From: Antedon mediterranea
Taxonomy: Eukaryota; Echinodermata; Crinoidea; Comatulida; Antedonidae
Assembly: GCF_964355755.1 (NCBI RefSeq)
Contig: NC_092676.1
Location: 29,895,871-29,959,870, forward strand
Direction: 5' to 3'
Length of the DNA stretch: 64,000 nucleotides
The position numbers were made by a program, and so were the translations under genes. Shown in pieces: positions 32,001 through 44,177 of the stretch. The notes under the pieces are model-generated. The model was not told the origin of the DNA and searched no databases. It saw only the letters and a program-made list of their open reading frames with translations. Position 1 is the stretch's first letter. Each line of letters begins with the position of its first letter.

Positions 32001-32498
32001 TGGATCGTGAGGTGAGGTGAATTTGTAAGAATTGGTATACCATTCATCCATTCCACTTTCTTCTGGTCCTCGTTCAAAGACGCATATCTTCCAGTGAGGT
32101 ATTTCTGCCAACCGACCAGCTACAGCTAGACCTGCTGTGCCAGCACCGACAATTATAAAATCACACGAATCGTTGTCACTGAGATGCTCATCACCATAAC
32201 TATGGGTAGAAAACAACAAAATAATTGTAATTTGAATGTAATGCAATCAAGCTTTAATTCCAAGGAATGTTCATAAGCGCATTCAAATAAGTGTTTGAAT
32301 TAATCGAAAGTGGTGAGTGAATGTTCGACAAAGAGAAACTTTAAAAAGCGGATAGCAATGATTTGTTGAACATGTCGAGAAACAATTCAGGGGTTATATG
32401 GACATGGAAAATAATAAAGTACATTAATTACTGCATTCAACTTACGTAATTGCTATAAACACCAAGCCGATGAGGATGGGATGATACTTCCACATCAT
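29025..32498 (-). CDS. GMC FAD oxidoreductase fused to PNK3P 3'-phosphatase domain
   Basis: Exon 1 (32498-32446) encodes a signal peptide, MMWKYHPILIGLVFIAIT; exon 2 (32199-29025) is one open frame of 3175 bp. Together they give 1075 residues. Residues about 30-635 are a GMC oxidoreductase: FAD motif VGAGTAGL, signature VSGGSFDTPHLLQVSGVGP, and the catalytic pair H579 (HPVGTCKM) and N617 (GNPAAT). Residues about 636-915 are unassigned. Residues about 915-1070 match the HAD-type polynucleotide kinase 3'-phosphatase (PNK3P): FDLDGTIIKTKSGK, MSNQNG, YRKPDTGMWD and VGDAAGRP are all kept. The kinase half is absent. The chain ends HIEL, a KDEL-like ER-retention form known from carboxylesterases. 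GMC enzymes oxidise alcohols or sugars with FAD; PNK3P removes 3' phosphates from nucleic acid ends. What the fusion does is unknown. An upstream in-frame TTG in exon 2 is not the start. Confidence 0.9.
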
Positions 32499-32535
32499 TG
32501 TTGGCACTACCCTATAAGGTAAATGAAACCATTAA

Positions 32536-32800
32536 ATATGTATTGTCCCCAAAAAAACATAAAAAATGAAGATTATTGAAATAGACTTTGAATACATGAG
32601 TAGGCCATTTCGCAGTTTTTATAAAGTTATTCACTTCTGTAGACATTTAAAAAATAATGTTTTCATTTATAAAAAAAACATTGGACTATTTTTTACTTTA
32701 ATTTACAGTTATTTAAGGTAAACATGTTTTTTCGATCCATTTTTTGGTCAATGTGAATAACTATATTATAATGGTATATTCAACAAAAACATTCTGAGGG
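32536..32800. mobile_element. Truncated TTAA MITE
   Basis: Begins TTAA then ATATGTATTGTCCCC and continues with sequence related to the reverse strand of the 9601-10155 element (for example AAAGTTATTCACTT). No right-hand end is found, so it is truncated or diverged. Confidence 0.55.
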
Positions 32801-33279
32801 TTAGGCCTCAATCAAACGTTCGGAGATGTTGGAGATGACAAAATAAATGTCTTTTAGATCACCTACTAAACTGCAGTTTTGTTTCAACAGTTGAGGCCCT
32901 AATTCCAACTAAGTAGACGAAGTAAGACACTTTTTGTGTTGTTGTTGCGGTGGATAATTAAGGTTGTAACAAAGAGTAGGCCTACAATTTATATCAGGAA
33001 GAGTTTTTCAGAATTCCCGGATTAATAATAATAATAACCAGACAATTTGATACGGCTCGGCCGAATAAGCGTCTATTGAGATCGTATCATTCATGCAAAC
33101 CATAAAGGAAACAAGGTAGATTTTAAGATAATTAAACACGCCTGCTGAGATCATTTAGGCATCCGGTTTGTATGTTTAATCATGAAGAAATATTATTTCT
33201 CCATGGTTTAATAAAGAATTTAAATCATCAACAACTTATGTATGTACGGATAGAAATCCGGTATTCGTTAAAATAATAA

Positions 33280-33618
33280 GCAATTTTCTATAGTTCGCGT
33301 CAGTGACCGCTTTTATGTTTTTCTTGTAACAGGCACCATTTACTTATTTTGTTTTGTGCTATTCTTAGTAAAATATATAAAAATACTGAATTTCGTACTT
33401 GTACCTTTTATGGTAAATTTCTTCCATCGATTCCATGTACTCAAATGTAAAAAGCAATTTTCTATAGTCATTATTCGCGTCAGTGACTGTTTTTATGTTT
33501 TCCTGGTAACAGGCGTCGTTTATTTTGTTTTTATTATTATTTTATTACTCTACTATGAATTTCATACTTATATACCTAAAATGGTAAATTACCTCACGAC
33601 ATCCATGTACTCAAATGC
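33280..33618. repeat. Two ~170-bp direct repeats
   Basis: Copies at about 33280-33448 and 33450-33618 share AGCAATTTTCTATAG, CGCGTCAGTGAC, GTAACAGGC and ATCCATGTACTCAAATG or close forms. A third, partial copy of the end is at about 33890-33910. A second pair (GAGCCGCACTAAA) is at 33800-33855 and 33962-34017. The element type is unknown. Confidence 0.65.
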
Positions 33619-35035
33619 ACACAAATTAACGTAGGGCTGCTGTATATTTCTATCATGTTTATCTTTACGTTAAACCATCAATACGTACGTATAGCAACCA
33701 CTAAAATCTAGTCATTGTCAGATGAAGTCGAAACGTCGCACACGTACGTATTCATGAATGGTTTATACACCGAGATTAAAACATTTTTCGAAAACCTTTA
33801 TTTCGTTGGGTGGTTTGGAGAACAGCCATATGGTCTACCGAGCCGCACTAAAACCTAGCTAAATTTCGTATACCTCACGAAATTCCTTCCATTCATGTAC
33901 TCAAATGTTTAAAAATACCGTACGAAAGACTGCTGGACGGAAAAAGTAAAAAACTAACTATATTTCGTTCGACGGGTTCTGGAGAACAGTCGTGGTCTAC
34001 TGAGCCGCACTAAATCTTAAGCCATTTAATTATAATTATATAATTGCTACATAAAATATGACTTAATAACATAACACCTACTTTAACAGCAAATCGAAGA
34101 TTCTGTTATATTTACTTGGTTGACACTTTGCGCTAAACTAACTTTGTACCAATGTATAATTTTAATAAACACGGATTTTAGTCGCTTTGTCGACTCCGGT
34201 AGAGTTGTCAGGGAAAGTCGGCAGCAACACCCGAGTTGTCTCAACACTTCCACTGATCACATTCAACTGCGAGTTCTCGTTGCTTTGGAAATAATAACAT
34301 GGTGGGCGTGTCTAAGTGTTAACTTACGTGGAAGGCATACAGCCTATAGGCCCTAGTGTGTTAATATATTTTTCTTTATTATTAAGTATTTGACCCGTAT
34401 TTGACCCCGTCCTATTTCCAATTGATAGGCCTACACAGAAAAACGGTCGCTTAACTCAACACCATGATGTCCGTGCACAATACACGATAGACTAGTTGAT
34501 TAATTTACTTAGTTAATTGTTACTACTACAATCCCTACATCTCCCTACATAAAATCGTTTATTATTCTTTGATAAAATAATTAACCATATCAGCTTTACT
34601 ACATACCTAAAGAATACGGTTCCGTGAGTAAATTGCAGTAAACGCCCGGCTCATACCAGCCCGTTGCAATAAGACAAACAAACTAAACGGTAAGAATAAT
34701 TGTTCAACAAGTTATATGCGATCGCAGCCGTCACACTGGAATGATATGCAAATTTGACAAAAATGCTGATTTTAATTTGTGATTTCAACACACGTGGCAG
34801 ACGTACCTGACTCCTAACAATATCGATACCGTGTAAAATATTAATTTTAAATTTTAACAATTAACTCACCAAGTTAATGGACTTTGTATAGTCATTATCG
34901 ATGAAATCTATAAAATTGTAGGTTATTTTTTGACTTTTTGCCCTTTAGAATCGAATAAGCCTACTTGAAAGTTTATCAGAATCTTTTAGGATGATTCAGT
35001 TCAGACGGGATAGAATAGGAATATTCTTTTAGTTA

Positions 35036-35130
35036 GTTCAAGTTAAAATTAAAATACACAGTAAATGAAATTTGCCTTCCAAGGTTCAAATTACAATAAA
35101 AATAACAACAGTTCAAAACATACAATACTA
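35036..35130. repeat. Interspersed repeat, copy also in PPIL4 intron
   Basis: TGAAATTTGCCTTCCAAGGTT resembles TTGAAATTTGTATTCCAAGG at about 46166 in PPIL4 intron 6, and flanking bases are also alike. Possibly a retroposon tail. Confidence 0.45.
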
Positions 35131-35444
35131 TACAATGGATAAGATAATATATAAGAAAATATGCTATGTATAAAACATTATGAACAGTATAAATATTAAA
35201 ATACTATTATAAAGAATAAAATTTATTTATTGAGTTAATAGACCATAATTGGAATTTTTAGCTTTTATAAATATAATATTACAAAATATATAGGCCTATA
35301 CAAAATATCTATCTTTTTACTAATATTAAGTCAAATCTCCGTCTCGAACCCAGACTAATTTCTTCCATGTAAAAACCAACCATATATGATGATTTACTAC
35401 TACAGTCTCAAGGGGGTAATTTGTAAACAAACACCATGTGCGAT

Positions 35445-35526
35445 TTTCGCGCAATTTTTCAGACAACCCGGCTAGATCGCGAGTTATGATTGGACAATGT
35501 TTTCATTTGTCAATTCAACAGCCAAT
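35445..35526 (+). promoter_or_regulatory. MSH2 promoter: E2F-like site and two CCAAT boxes
   Basis: TTTCGCGC at 35445-35452 fits the E2F consensus. An inverted CCAAT box (ATTGG) is at 35489-35493 and a direct CCAAT at 35522-35526, all 115-200 bp before the MSH2 start codon. E2F control of MSH2 is known in mammals; here it is inferred from motif and position. No TATA box is evident. Confidence 0.45.
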
Positions 35527-35642
35527 CATATGTGTCGTTGTCTACACTATCGGATGCCAGTAGAGGAGTTTAGTAACAAGGTCCTGCTGCTGAAAAGTCG
35601 TTTTGTATAAATTTGTAAATAAAGTTTATTTTAAAGCTGAAA

Positions 35643-38600
35643 ATGGCGGTTCAACCAAATCAACAGTTAACGTTGGGTTCGTTCAATTCGCTATTAACAT
35701 TATAAAACTAGTCGTTAGTTATTTTTGCACCCAAAAGCTAGAGTAGGACTAGGCCTAGCCTACTAGTTAGGCCCTAGAGCCTAGCCTAGCTAGGCCACTA
35801 GACTACGTAGGTTGTTAGTGTTATGATGAGGTTGCTTCAGAGGAGCACACAGTGACAGGTAGCTGTCACTGTGTGCTGTGTGCTTGGTAATTTCGAGATA
35901 TTTTAGGATTGTGAGGCCTTTGCTTTGGTAATGTTATTTTGTTCAGTATTCATTACTGAATAAGGCCGCCTAGGCCTATATAGTATATAATATTCACTGA
36001 TATTTTATTAAAAATAAATTTATTCATTCATTCATGATGTTATTTTATTTTGACATTTTTAGATGGAGTTCAGGAAAGTGGCTTGTTGTCCTTTCTTCAT
36101 TCAATGCCGGAGGTGGGAAATTTTAATTTTTTTATTAACGTCTATCCAAATTACAATTTTTACAACTAGGCTACTAAGCTACTAATACTAACTATAACAC
36201 ATATTCTGAGATATGATTATAAAGTAAAATATTTTTTTTATACATTTCAGAAACCAGATACAACTTTTAGATTCTTTGACCGCACAGTAAGTACATTTAT
36301 TTCGTCAATTTGGTAATTAGTCTTCTTCATGTTGTCCATAATATTTATAAACAGAATGTCCTTTATTGTTGTGAACCGCATCAAATTATTAGTAACTATT
36401 CTATTCTTCATCATCCTGCCGTTTCTGTCATTTACGTTTGAAATCTTTTCATGTTCTCATGTTTTCATCCATAGGAATACTACACTGTTCATGGGAATGA
36501 TGCGGTATTTGCAGCGAAAGAAGTCTTCAAGACGTCAGGAGTTATTAAATATCTAGGATCTGGTATGGAGCATCTCCCTATGTTTACATTTTGATTAATG
36601 TCAAATATTTTATAAAATCTGTAATAGAAAATTGCTAAACAATGTGTAGAGTTATGCACTTGTCAATTGTATGACCTGCTATCCAACCCATGGGAGAGGT
36701 GCGTCATTTGTCTGTCATACCTTATCAATATGACGCACCCATGCGTAAAAAAAAAGTTACTTACCTTTAGGTGAGCATGACGCACCAATTTTGACATACT
36801 GTGACCATGTTATGGTGGGTGGTAAAGTGATGGACATTGTTTTTTGATTTGACATACCAAGTACAATACCATCAAGTTTTTTGACACACCCCTGAGTCAA
36901 TTATTATTTGAAAATGTCGCATCCATGACGCACATCTCCTGGGGGTCGTATGCATTATTTGTAACAAGTATTTCAGTACTCCTCACACTTATAAATAGAA
37001 CATTTATTGTAAATGAAAATCAAAATTTATAAGAAGAAAAAAACTTTTTTAAACAGGAGAAAGAAAGTTGGCATATGTGGTGTTAAGCAAAATGAACTTT
37101 GAATCCTTTGTGAAACATCTTCTACTGGTTCGGCAATATCGAGTTGAAGTTTATCAAAACAAGGCGACTGGAAAAGGCAATGACTGGGTGTTGGAATTTA
37201 AGGTATTGTCATGTCATGTAACCTATAATGGATCATCCATACAGTTCAAATGTAGCTTATAAACTGTAATTTTATATACATAATTTATTGACATTTTATT
37301 TATTGAATGTAACTGTTTTGTAACAACTTGCAGGGGTCGCCTGGCAACCTGACTCAATTTGAAGAGCTGCTATTTGGCAACAGTGATATGTCGACATCAC
37401 CAGGTGTAGTAGCAATTAAAATCGGAGGTCAAAGGGTACTGGGCGTTGGTTATGCAGATGCAACACTGCGAGAGATTGGCATCTGCGAGTTCCCAGATAA
37501 TGACCAGTTTTCTAACCTTGAGGTATGGTGTCCTGAAAAACAAGAAATATGTAAAAATATTCTGATGTTCAAATCAAGGTCTGTTATGTTACATAACTCA
37601 ATAGTCTATGGTATTGTACAACAAGATCATTTATTCCAATTTGTTTTCTTAATTTAGGCACTTTTGGTACAATTAAGCCCAAAAGAATGTTTATTAGAAA
37701 GTGTAAGCGGAGAAACTAACCCTGAAGCAGCTAAACTAAAACAGGTTATTATGAGAAGTAATATACTAGTTACCGAGCGGAAACGAACTGAGTTCAGTAC
37801 CAAAGATATTGTACAGGACTTAAACAGACTGCTTAAAAGTAAAGGTGATGAACAGATCAACAGTGCTGCCATGGGTAATTGTTATTACTTATTATGTACA
37901 GATCTTAATAGGCGTGTTCAAAATGTCATGATGACGTTTTGAACACGCCTGTTAAGGGAACACTTTCCCATAAAACTAACAAGTACCAATATATATTTTA
38001 ACACTAAAGCCCTGTCTACACTATCAAACTTTATGTGACCAAAAAAAATAGTTTGATAGTGTAGACAGAGCTTAAATCAGCCCACTTTCAGGGACACCCC
38101 TAATAAGGGGAAACTTTGTCGATTCCTCAAAGTGACACATCGCCTCTCATTCCATAATTATCAAATTCAAGAAAAAAAATTTTTTTTTTCAGTTGAAATG
38201 GAGCACAAACATGCAATGTCATCATTAGCAGCCTTAATTAAATACCTAGAGGTAAGTCTGTCCACACATGCACACATTTTCAAACCGAAACAAAGCAAGC
38301 TATTACCACCAATAGCCTCATACTGGAATGTTGCACTTGCAATTCCCAAATTCAAGAAATTTTAAAACATTCGTATGACAATAATTGTTATTATTTTTCT
38401 TTGCCAATGTAGTTTCTTGGTGATGAAACAAACTTTGGACAATTTAAGCTTCAGACATTTGACCTGAGTCAGTACTTAAAGCTTGATGCTGCTGCAGTAC
38501 GAGCACTTAACCTGTTTCCATCTCCAACTGATGGTTTGTACAACTGTTATTTATTTTTTGACTAGACTGTTTTGAGATGATCTACAGTAGCTCCCCTGAC

Positions 38601-41600
38601 TCCTTACTGTTTCTGTATCTGAGCAGTGCCGGTAGATCTTGTGAGCAGTTGGAGTAGCCCCTATGATAAACCAGTCAAATTATTTATACTCTAATTATGT
38701 TAAAAAATCTATTGTTCTACCGATTTACACATATTACTTTTTTGTTTCTTTTCTTAATCTCTTTTTTTTTATGTTTAAGGTAATCGAACAACAAGCTTAT
38801 TGGGCTTGTTAAATGAATGCAAAACAGCGCAAGGTCAAAGGTTACTGTGTCAATGGGTCAAACAGCCTTTATTGGACAAGGCTAAAATTGGTGAGAACAA
38901 CGTTTCTTTAATTTTATAATCAATAAATACATTTGACTAAGCATTTATGAAGCCGTCTACATAAATCTCAATTTGGATGGCTATAAGTATTGCTTAGTGT
39001 CGTATCCATCCTCACTTCTTTTTTTTTTTATCTCTACAATGATTTCTTAGATTAAGCATTTTGCTATGGATATATTATTATTATATCTTGATATATGAAA
39101 TAAAAAGATGAATGAATGTTGGATATGTATGAAATAAAATAAAAATAACTCTATTTTAATAATAATTCTGTTATTTAATTTACTTCATTATTTTATATTT
39201 AGAAGAGAGACTAGACATCGTTGAAATGTTCTTTGACGATTCAGAACTGCGACAAACAATTCAAGAACAACTCAAAAGAATTCCAGATTTTCAACGTCTT
39301 GCAAAAAAATTTCAACGAAAGAAAGCCACACTGCAAGATTGTTACCAAGTGTACCAGGGTGTGGAGTATATGCCTATTGTGATGGAAAGTCTAGAGACAT
39401 CAGAGGTCAAATGTAAACCATTGCTGCTGGACCTGTTTTGTAATCCATTGAAGGTAAGAACGCCATGCCAGCCTTATTGTAGAGAGGTTTAAATTTGCAA
39501 CGACCAAACTATGTCATGATTAAAAATGTTTATCTGGTTTTAAATATCCATAAGTTAGTAGTTCTTTTTGAAAAAAACACAAATTAGCGAAACTAGACTT
39601 AAACTATGTCACGTTAATTCATTGTCCATTTGCGGGGATATTGAGATGTGTGTCCTCACTCCTCACCAAGGTTCAGACGCCCACCAACAACACATCGATT
39701 GACCTGACTTTGAAAGCTCCATATTCTCATAGCCCTTGGTTCAATTTAAACTATGTACAGATGTTTTGTATACAATACAGTCATTTAATATAAACACATT
39801 TAATACTTTATTTCTAGGAAATTTTAATGGATTTTGATAAATATCAACAAATGATTGAATCGACCCTTGACCTTGATCAAGTACAGAACCACGAGTTTAT
39901 GATAAAGCCAGGATTTGATGAGAATTTACAAAGTAAGTACAGTAGATTGGATTCCTCTCTGCATATATCTTCTTTTGTTTCTAAACTATTAAATAACTGG
40001 TATGGTTTCTTTTATCAGGTCTCAGAGAAAATATGGATAAATTGGAGGACAAAATGAAAGTTGTTTTGAACAAGGCAGCAAGGGACCTCGGCCTAGAACC
40101 CAGTAAAACAATAAAGTTGGAAAGTAACTCACAGTTGGGGTATTATTTCAGAGTAACTAGAAAGGTGATCTATATATAAGTATATATCTCATTACTGTAT
40201 CTATAATTTGTCCAGTTTCAGAGGCAAATTCTATAATACAATGTCACATATCTATCACATGTGATGCCCGTATCATTGCCATAAGCCTTACCTTAACCAC
40301 TATGACACAAATGTTACCACTGCCAAGATACAGTTAGGCTAACAGAGAATCAAGTGATAAATATACATATGACTTTTTTTTTGTGTGTCCAAAATTAAAA
40401 TTAACATATTTATTGCAAAAAAAATATAAGACTGCAAGATATTTATAATCCACAGGATGAAAAATGTTTGAGGAACAATAAGAATTTCTCAACGATTGAC
40501 ACAAACAAAAATGGCGTACGATTTACAAATAGTAAGCTGAGAGAGTACAATGATGAGTACATGACAGCGAAAGATGACTACAACGAAACACAGAGGGCGG
40601 TAGTAGCTGAAGTGATTGATATTGCAAGTAAGAATAGTCTGTTTTAATTAAGTTTGTACATTTGGTATTTTTAATACTCTACCTCATTCTCAATAATTTG
40701 TTCATTAAAATTTTTAAAAATTGTTTCTTTTTTAGGCGGTTATGTTGAACCATTTTTGCAGTTAAACTCAATTGCAGCCCAGGTCGATGCTCTTGTGAGG
40801 TACAGTAACCATTCTCATATATACATAAGAAATACAGTGAAACTAAAAAAGGAAATTCTGATTGGAATGATAATTTATGGCACATGTGGCAAAGGAATAC
40901 CAATAGTAAATGAATCACTGTCCTCTTAGATAAATGAAAACTTTGTTTATTATATAGTATTGCACAGGTTTCAGCAAACGCACCAATTCCGTACATTCGA
41001 CCAAAGATTAATTCGGTCGGTGAAGGCGGCATCAGATTGGTTCAAGCTCGTCATCCTTGCATGGAGGTTCAAGACGATATTGCCTTCATTCCCAATGACA
41101 TCACTTTTGAAAGAAGGGATAAAATGTTTCATATCATTACCGGTCCAAATATGGGTGGTAAATCAACATTTATTAGACAGGTAAGATTTTGATTTTCTTT
41201 ACACAGAACATGATCAATACATATGCAGCAGCATTATTAGGAGTTGACACCTTAGTGGTTACATCACAGGTCTATTTATTAGTCAAAGAGCATTCGTTTA
41301 TAAGTATAGGCAGACCTGGAAAATTCTCGCAACAAGCTGATTTTTTAAGGAAAGGTTCAGAACTATGGTTGCAATATCATACTAAAAGTCCTGAAAAATT
41401 ATCCTTGGCTCTCCAAGAAATATATTTATATATATTATACATTACATTAGTTAAGTGAATGAACGCGAGTCCAGGAAAGTGAGTGACCTGCTACACATAC
41501 AAAATGATAAATAAATATATAAAAAAAAGAAGATTTTTTTTAATGTTTGCTAGCCTATAAAATAATTGAAGATTGACAAAATACATCAAAGACAAAATCA

Positions 41601-43749
41601 ATTTTTCAAATCAAAGATCTTAAATCTTGTTGTTTTCACAGATTGGTGTAATTGTTCATATGGCACAGATTGGTTGTTTTGTGCCATGTCAGGAGGCAGA
41701 CATCACCATCGTAGACTCCATCTTGGCTCGTGTTGGAGCTGGTGACAGCCAGCTGAAGGGAATATCAACATTTATGGCAGAAATGCTGGAGACTGCATCT
41801 ATACTTAAGGTAAAATTTGCTTTTGCAAAGTAATGTTTTTTTAGTAAATAATTCCAATAATGTTGTATTTTTGTATTGACAATAATTATAACAATTTATA
41901 ATTTTTTCAGTCAGCCACCGAAAATTCTCTTGTAATAATTGATGAATTGGGTCGTGGTACGTCAACCTATGATGGCTTTGGTCTTGCCTGGGCCATTTCA
42001 GAGTAAGTTCTTAAAACCTTTTTAAACCTAGTATAGTAATATAACTAGTAATACTCTTAATCCTTTTGAAAAAATGGTCCTTATCAAGCACTGACCAGCA
42101 ACTCACAAAAATGTGTACCCTAGTTAAATAATGATTTTCAAGATGATTTTATAGGTAATGCCTAGCATCTACTCAAAAATTATTATTTTTGGTTTGGAAA
42201 CAGACAATAGTAATTCAGTGGTATTTAATAATCATAAAAAGGATCATTATTCAGCAGGCATATATTTCACATTTTTATTTTTCAAATTAGATACATTGCG
42301 ACAAAGATTAGGGGATTTTGTGTGTTTGCTACGCATTTCCACGAGCTGACCGCTTTAGCTGATACTGTGACGTCTGTCAGCAACTTACACGTGACAGCTC
42401 TTACTACCAAGGATACTTTCACGTTGTTATACAAAGTGAAACCAGGTGAGTAAACTTTGATTATCCTCTGGTTCCATAAGCGATCCAGTATCATTCTTAA
42501 AGAATCTTTCACACCTGTTCCGGCACGGTTTCTGTCCGTCAAATCCAATTGAACATAACTGTTTCGTTTTAACAAGGTCATGCGCATGTTCGCATGGAGC
42601 ATCGTGAAAACGAAACATTGATGTTCGATTCGCCGGACAGAAACCGTGCTGGAACAGGTGTGAAAGACCCTTAAAGGTTGCAATCTTGTTCACAAGACAA
42701 CATATACACAAGATTCTCTACATAAACACAGTCTTATTACAAGTCTTTGAGAGTGGAGTTGTAAATTGTAATTAGAAAAAATCCTGACATATGACAGAAC
42801 TTGAACCCATGACCCTTGGATTAGTAGCCAAGCACTATAACCACCAAGCCACAACTCCAACCCGAAGTGCCCTTCAAATCACTGTTTCCTCATCACCTCC
42901 TTCTAATGTTCATCTTCTCCTTGACATATGGCTATGATAACTTTAGAGAAATTTCTTATCCACCAGTAATCCAATTTATTCTTTTTACAAAATGCTAGTT
43001 TCATGATTTTCAATTCGCCAGAACTTTTACTTTTAACTGCACAATTATTTGAATTCTCCTTATTTGTTAAGGCGTTTGTGATCAAAGTTTTGGTATACAT
43101 GTGGCAGAATTGGCACATTTTCCAGAGAAGGTGATCGATTTTGCCAAAAAGAAGGCAGCAGAGCTTGAAGACTACCAGTCAACACCAGCTGGTGGAATGG
43201 AAGGTGATGATGAACCAGCTGCCAAGAAAAGAAGGCTCACCAAAAAGGTCCCATAATTCAGTTGTTTTATGATGATGTTGTGAATTCAAACCAATTTGAA
43301 ACATTTAATAGTTTAATGGCATAAAATTTATATAGCGCAAAATACAAATAGTCTCTATGCGCTGTTTAGCACAAGTGTGAAAATAAAAATGTTGATGTAA
43401 AATAAACCACGAAATAGCCCATGAAAACCGAATAAATTGACCAAGACAACAGAAAAAAGTCCGAAAACAGAATCTCACATCACCACACTGTTTCACTAAC
43501 TTGAATAAAGTATGGTATAAGTTCTAAATGGTATTTTTTTTATTTTTCTTAAATGTATTTTATCGAAATCATTTTTTTTTTCTTATTCAGGATGGTGAAG
43601 AGATAATCAAGGAATTTTTAGAAAAAGTGAAAGCAATTTCAATGGAGAATATGTCATTAGAAGAAGCTGTGGCAGAAGTCAATCAACTAAAAGAAGAAGT
43701 TAAAAAGAAGAATAACTCATATATTACAGAAATACTCGCACAAATCTGA
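35643..43749 (+). CDS. MSH2: DNA mismatch repair protein MSH2
   Basis: Twenty-one exons, from 35643-35676 to 43591-43749, join in frame to about 923 residues (human 934). MSH2 pairs with MSH6 or MSH3 in the nucleus to bind mismatches or small loops and start repair through its ATPase. The N-terminus MAVQPNQQL matches vertebrate MSH2. The connector, lever and clamp regions follow in order. The ATPase shows Walker [10 protein letters not shown] (end of exon 16, about 41147-41173), [18 protein letters not shown] (exon 17), Walker B/signature [14 protein letters not shown] (exon 18) and [12 protein letters not shown] (exon 19). The C-terminal helix region ends [12 protein letters not shown]. Other exons include 37057-37202, 37334-37522, 37658-37874, 39203-39453, 40456-40627, 40958-41180, 41642-41809, 41911-42002, 42291-42445 and 43072-43247. 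The last intron has a weak donor (AAG/GTCCCA). A polyadenylation signal is at 43911-43916. Confidence 0.97.
36670..36952. mobile_element. Imperfect inverted-repeat element in MSH2 intron 4
   Basis: The left arm contains CCCATGGGAGAGGTGCGTCAT and the right arm ATGACGCACATCTCCTGGGG, its imperfect reverse complement. Several extra GACGCAC words lie between. About 280 bp, non-coding, probably a MITE. Confidence 0.55.
38007..38075. mobile_element. MITE, ACACTATCAAAC family, minimal copy in MSH2 intron 7
   Basis: A 69-bp hairpin from AAGCCCTGTCTACACTATCA to GATAGTGTAGACAGAGCTT. It is the shortest complete copy and shows the family core ends clearly. Confidence 0.85.
42455..42870 (-). repeat. tRNA-derived SINE, interrupted by a TTAA MITE
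   Basis: On the minus strand the head (about 42865) reads GGAGTTGTGGCTTGGTGG, with a B box GGGTTCAAGTTC, then a tRNA-unrelated body to about 42675 and, past a 170-bp insert, the tail TCGCTTATGG. The same SINE is at 54617-56050, where the tail is uninterrupted at this point. Located in MSH2 intron 19. Confidence 0.8.
42501..42670. mobile_element. TTAA-flanked MITE inside the SINE
   Basis: Inverted ends of about 38 bp: TCTTTCACACCTGTTCCGGC at left and the reverse complement at right (GGAACAGGTGTGAAAGACCC). The flanks are TTAA on both sides (42497-42500, 42671-42674). The uninterrupted SINE at 56 kb has one TTAA at the same spot. Ends in CCC/TTAA fit a piggyBac-type element. Confidence 0.88.
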
Positions 43750-44177
43750 ACTTTATTTTGTTTACCTGTAATTTTTGTTAGCGTACTATGGATACATTCG
43801 GTACTTGAAATACTGTCTCTTTTTTTTTATACACTGCTTACTGTATTATCAAAAGAATTACAGTATAGCAATATTGTATGTAGCGATTAAAAATCGCATT
43901 TATATTTAAAAATAAAATTTAAAAAAAATTGCCTTGCTGGTTTTGAGAACTTTGTGAACCTACGTCATTAGTGTCTCTTCATCATCATAATCCCTCTTCA
44001 TCATCATAATCCCAATCAAAATTTCACGAATAGCCTTTCGCGTACAGACGTGCTGTAGCTGAAAAGTCAACCATGCATGAAAAACATCGTTATTTCAACA
44101 ACGACGCGCGATCGTCAAAATTTCAAAACAAAATTATTATTTTCTTAGTAGTATATTAATATCAGAAAAGTAGATTC
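43750..44177. other. Short MSH2-PPIL4 spacer
   Basis: MSH2 3' flank with AATAAA at 43911-43916, a repeated CCTCTTCATCATCATAATC (twice, about 43975-44012) and the PPIL4 promoter, which has no TATA box. The genes are in the same direction and 428 bp apart. Confidence 0.65.

Larger units (their letters stand above)
32499..35642. other. Intergenic region between the fusion gene and MSH2
   Basis: Divergent spacer of 3.1 kb holding both promoters. It contains a one-ended TTAA-MITE remnant from 32536, direct repeats at 33280-33618 and 33800-34017, and an interspersed repeat at 35036-35130. I see no coding exon in it. Confidence 0.6.

Noticed and set aside
32200-32246. Starting the GMC-PNK3P fusion protein upstream in exon 2 at a TTG codon
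   Set aside because: TTG is an unlikely animal start. A clean acceptor (CCCATAG) at 32200 joins in frame to an upstream exon with ATG and a signal peptide at 32498-32446.
35535-35555. A further ACACTATCAAAC MITE end upstream of MSH2
   Set aside because: GTCTACACTATC is present but it then diverges and no opposite end is found; too short to support.
41189-41458. 89-codon open frame in MSH2 intron 16
   Set aside because: MSH2 is complete without it; exon 16 joins exon 17 in frame and the intronic frame matches nothing known.
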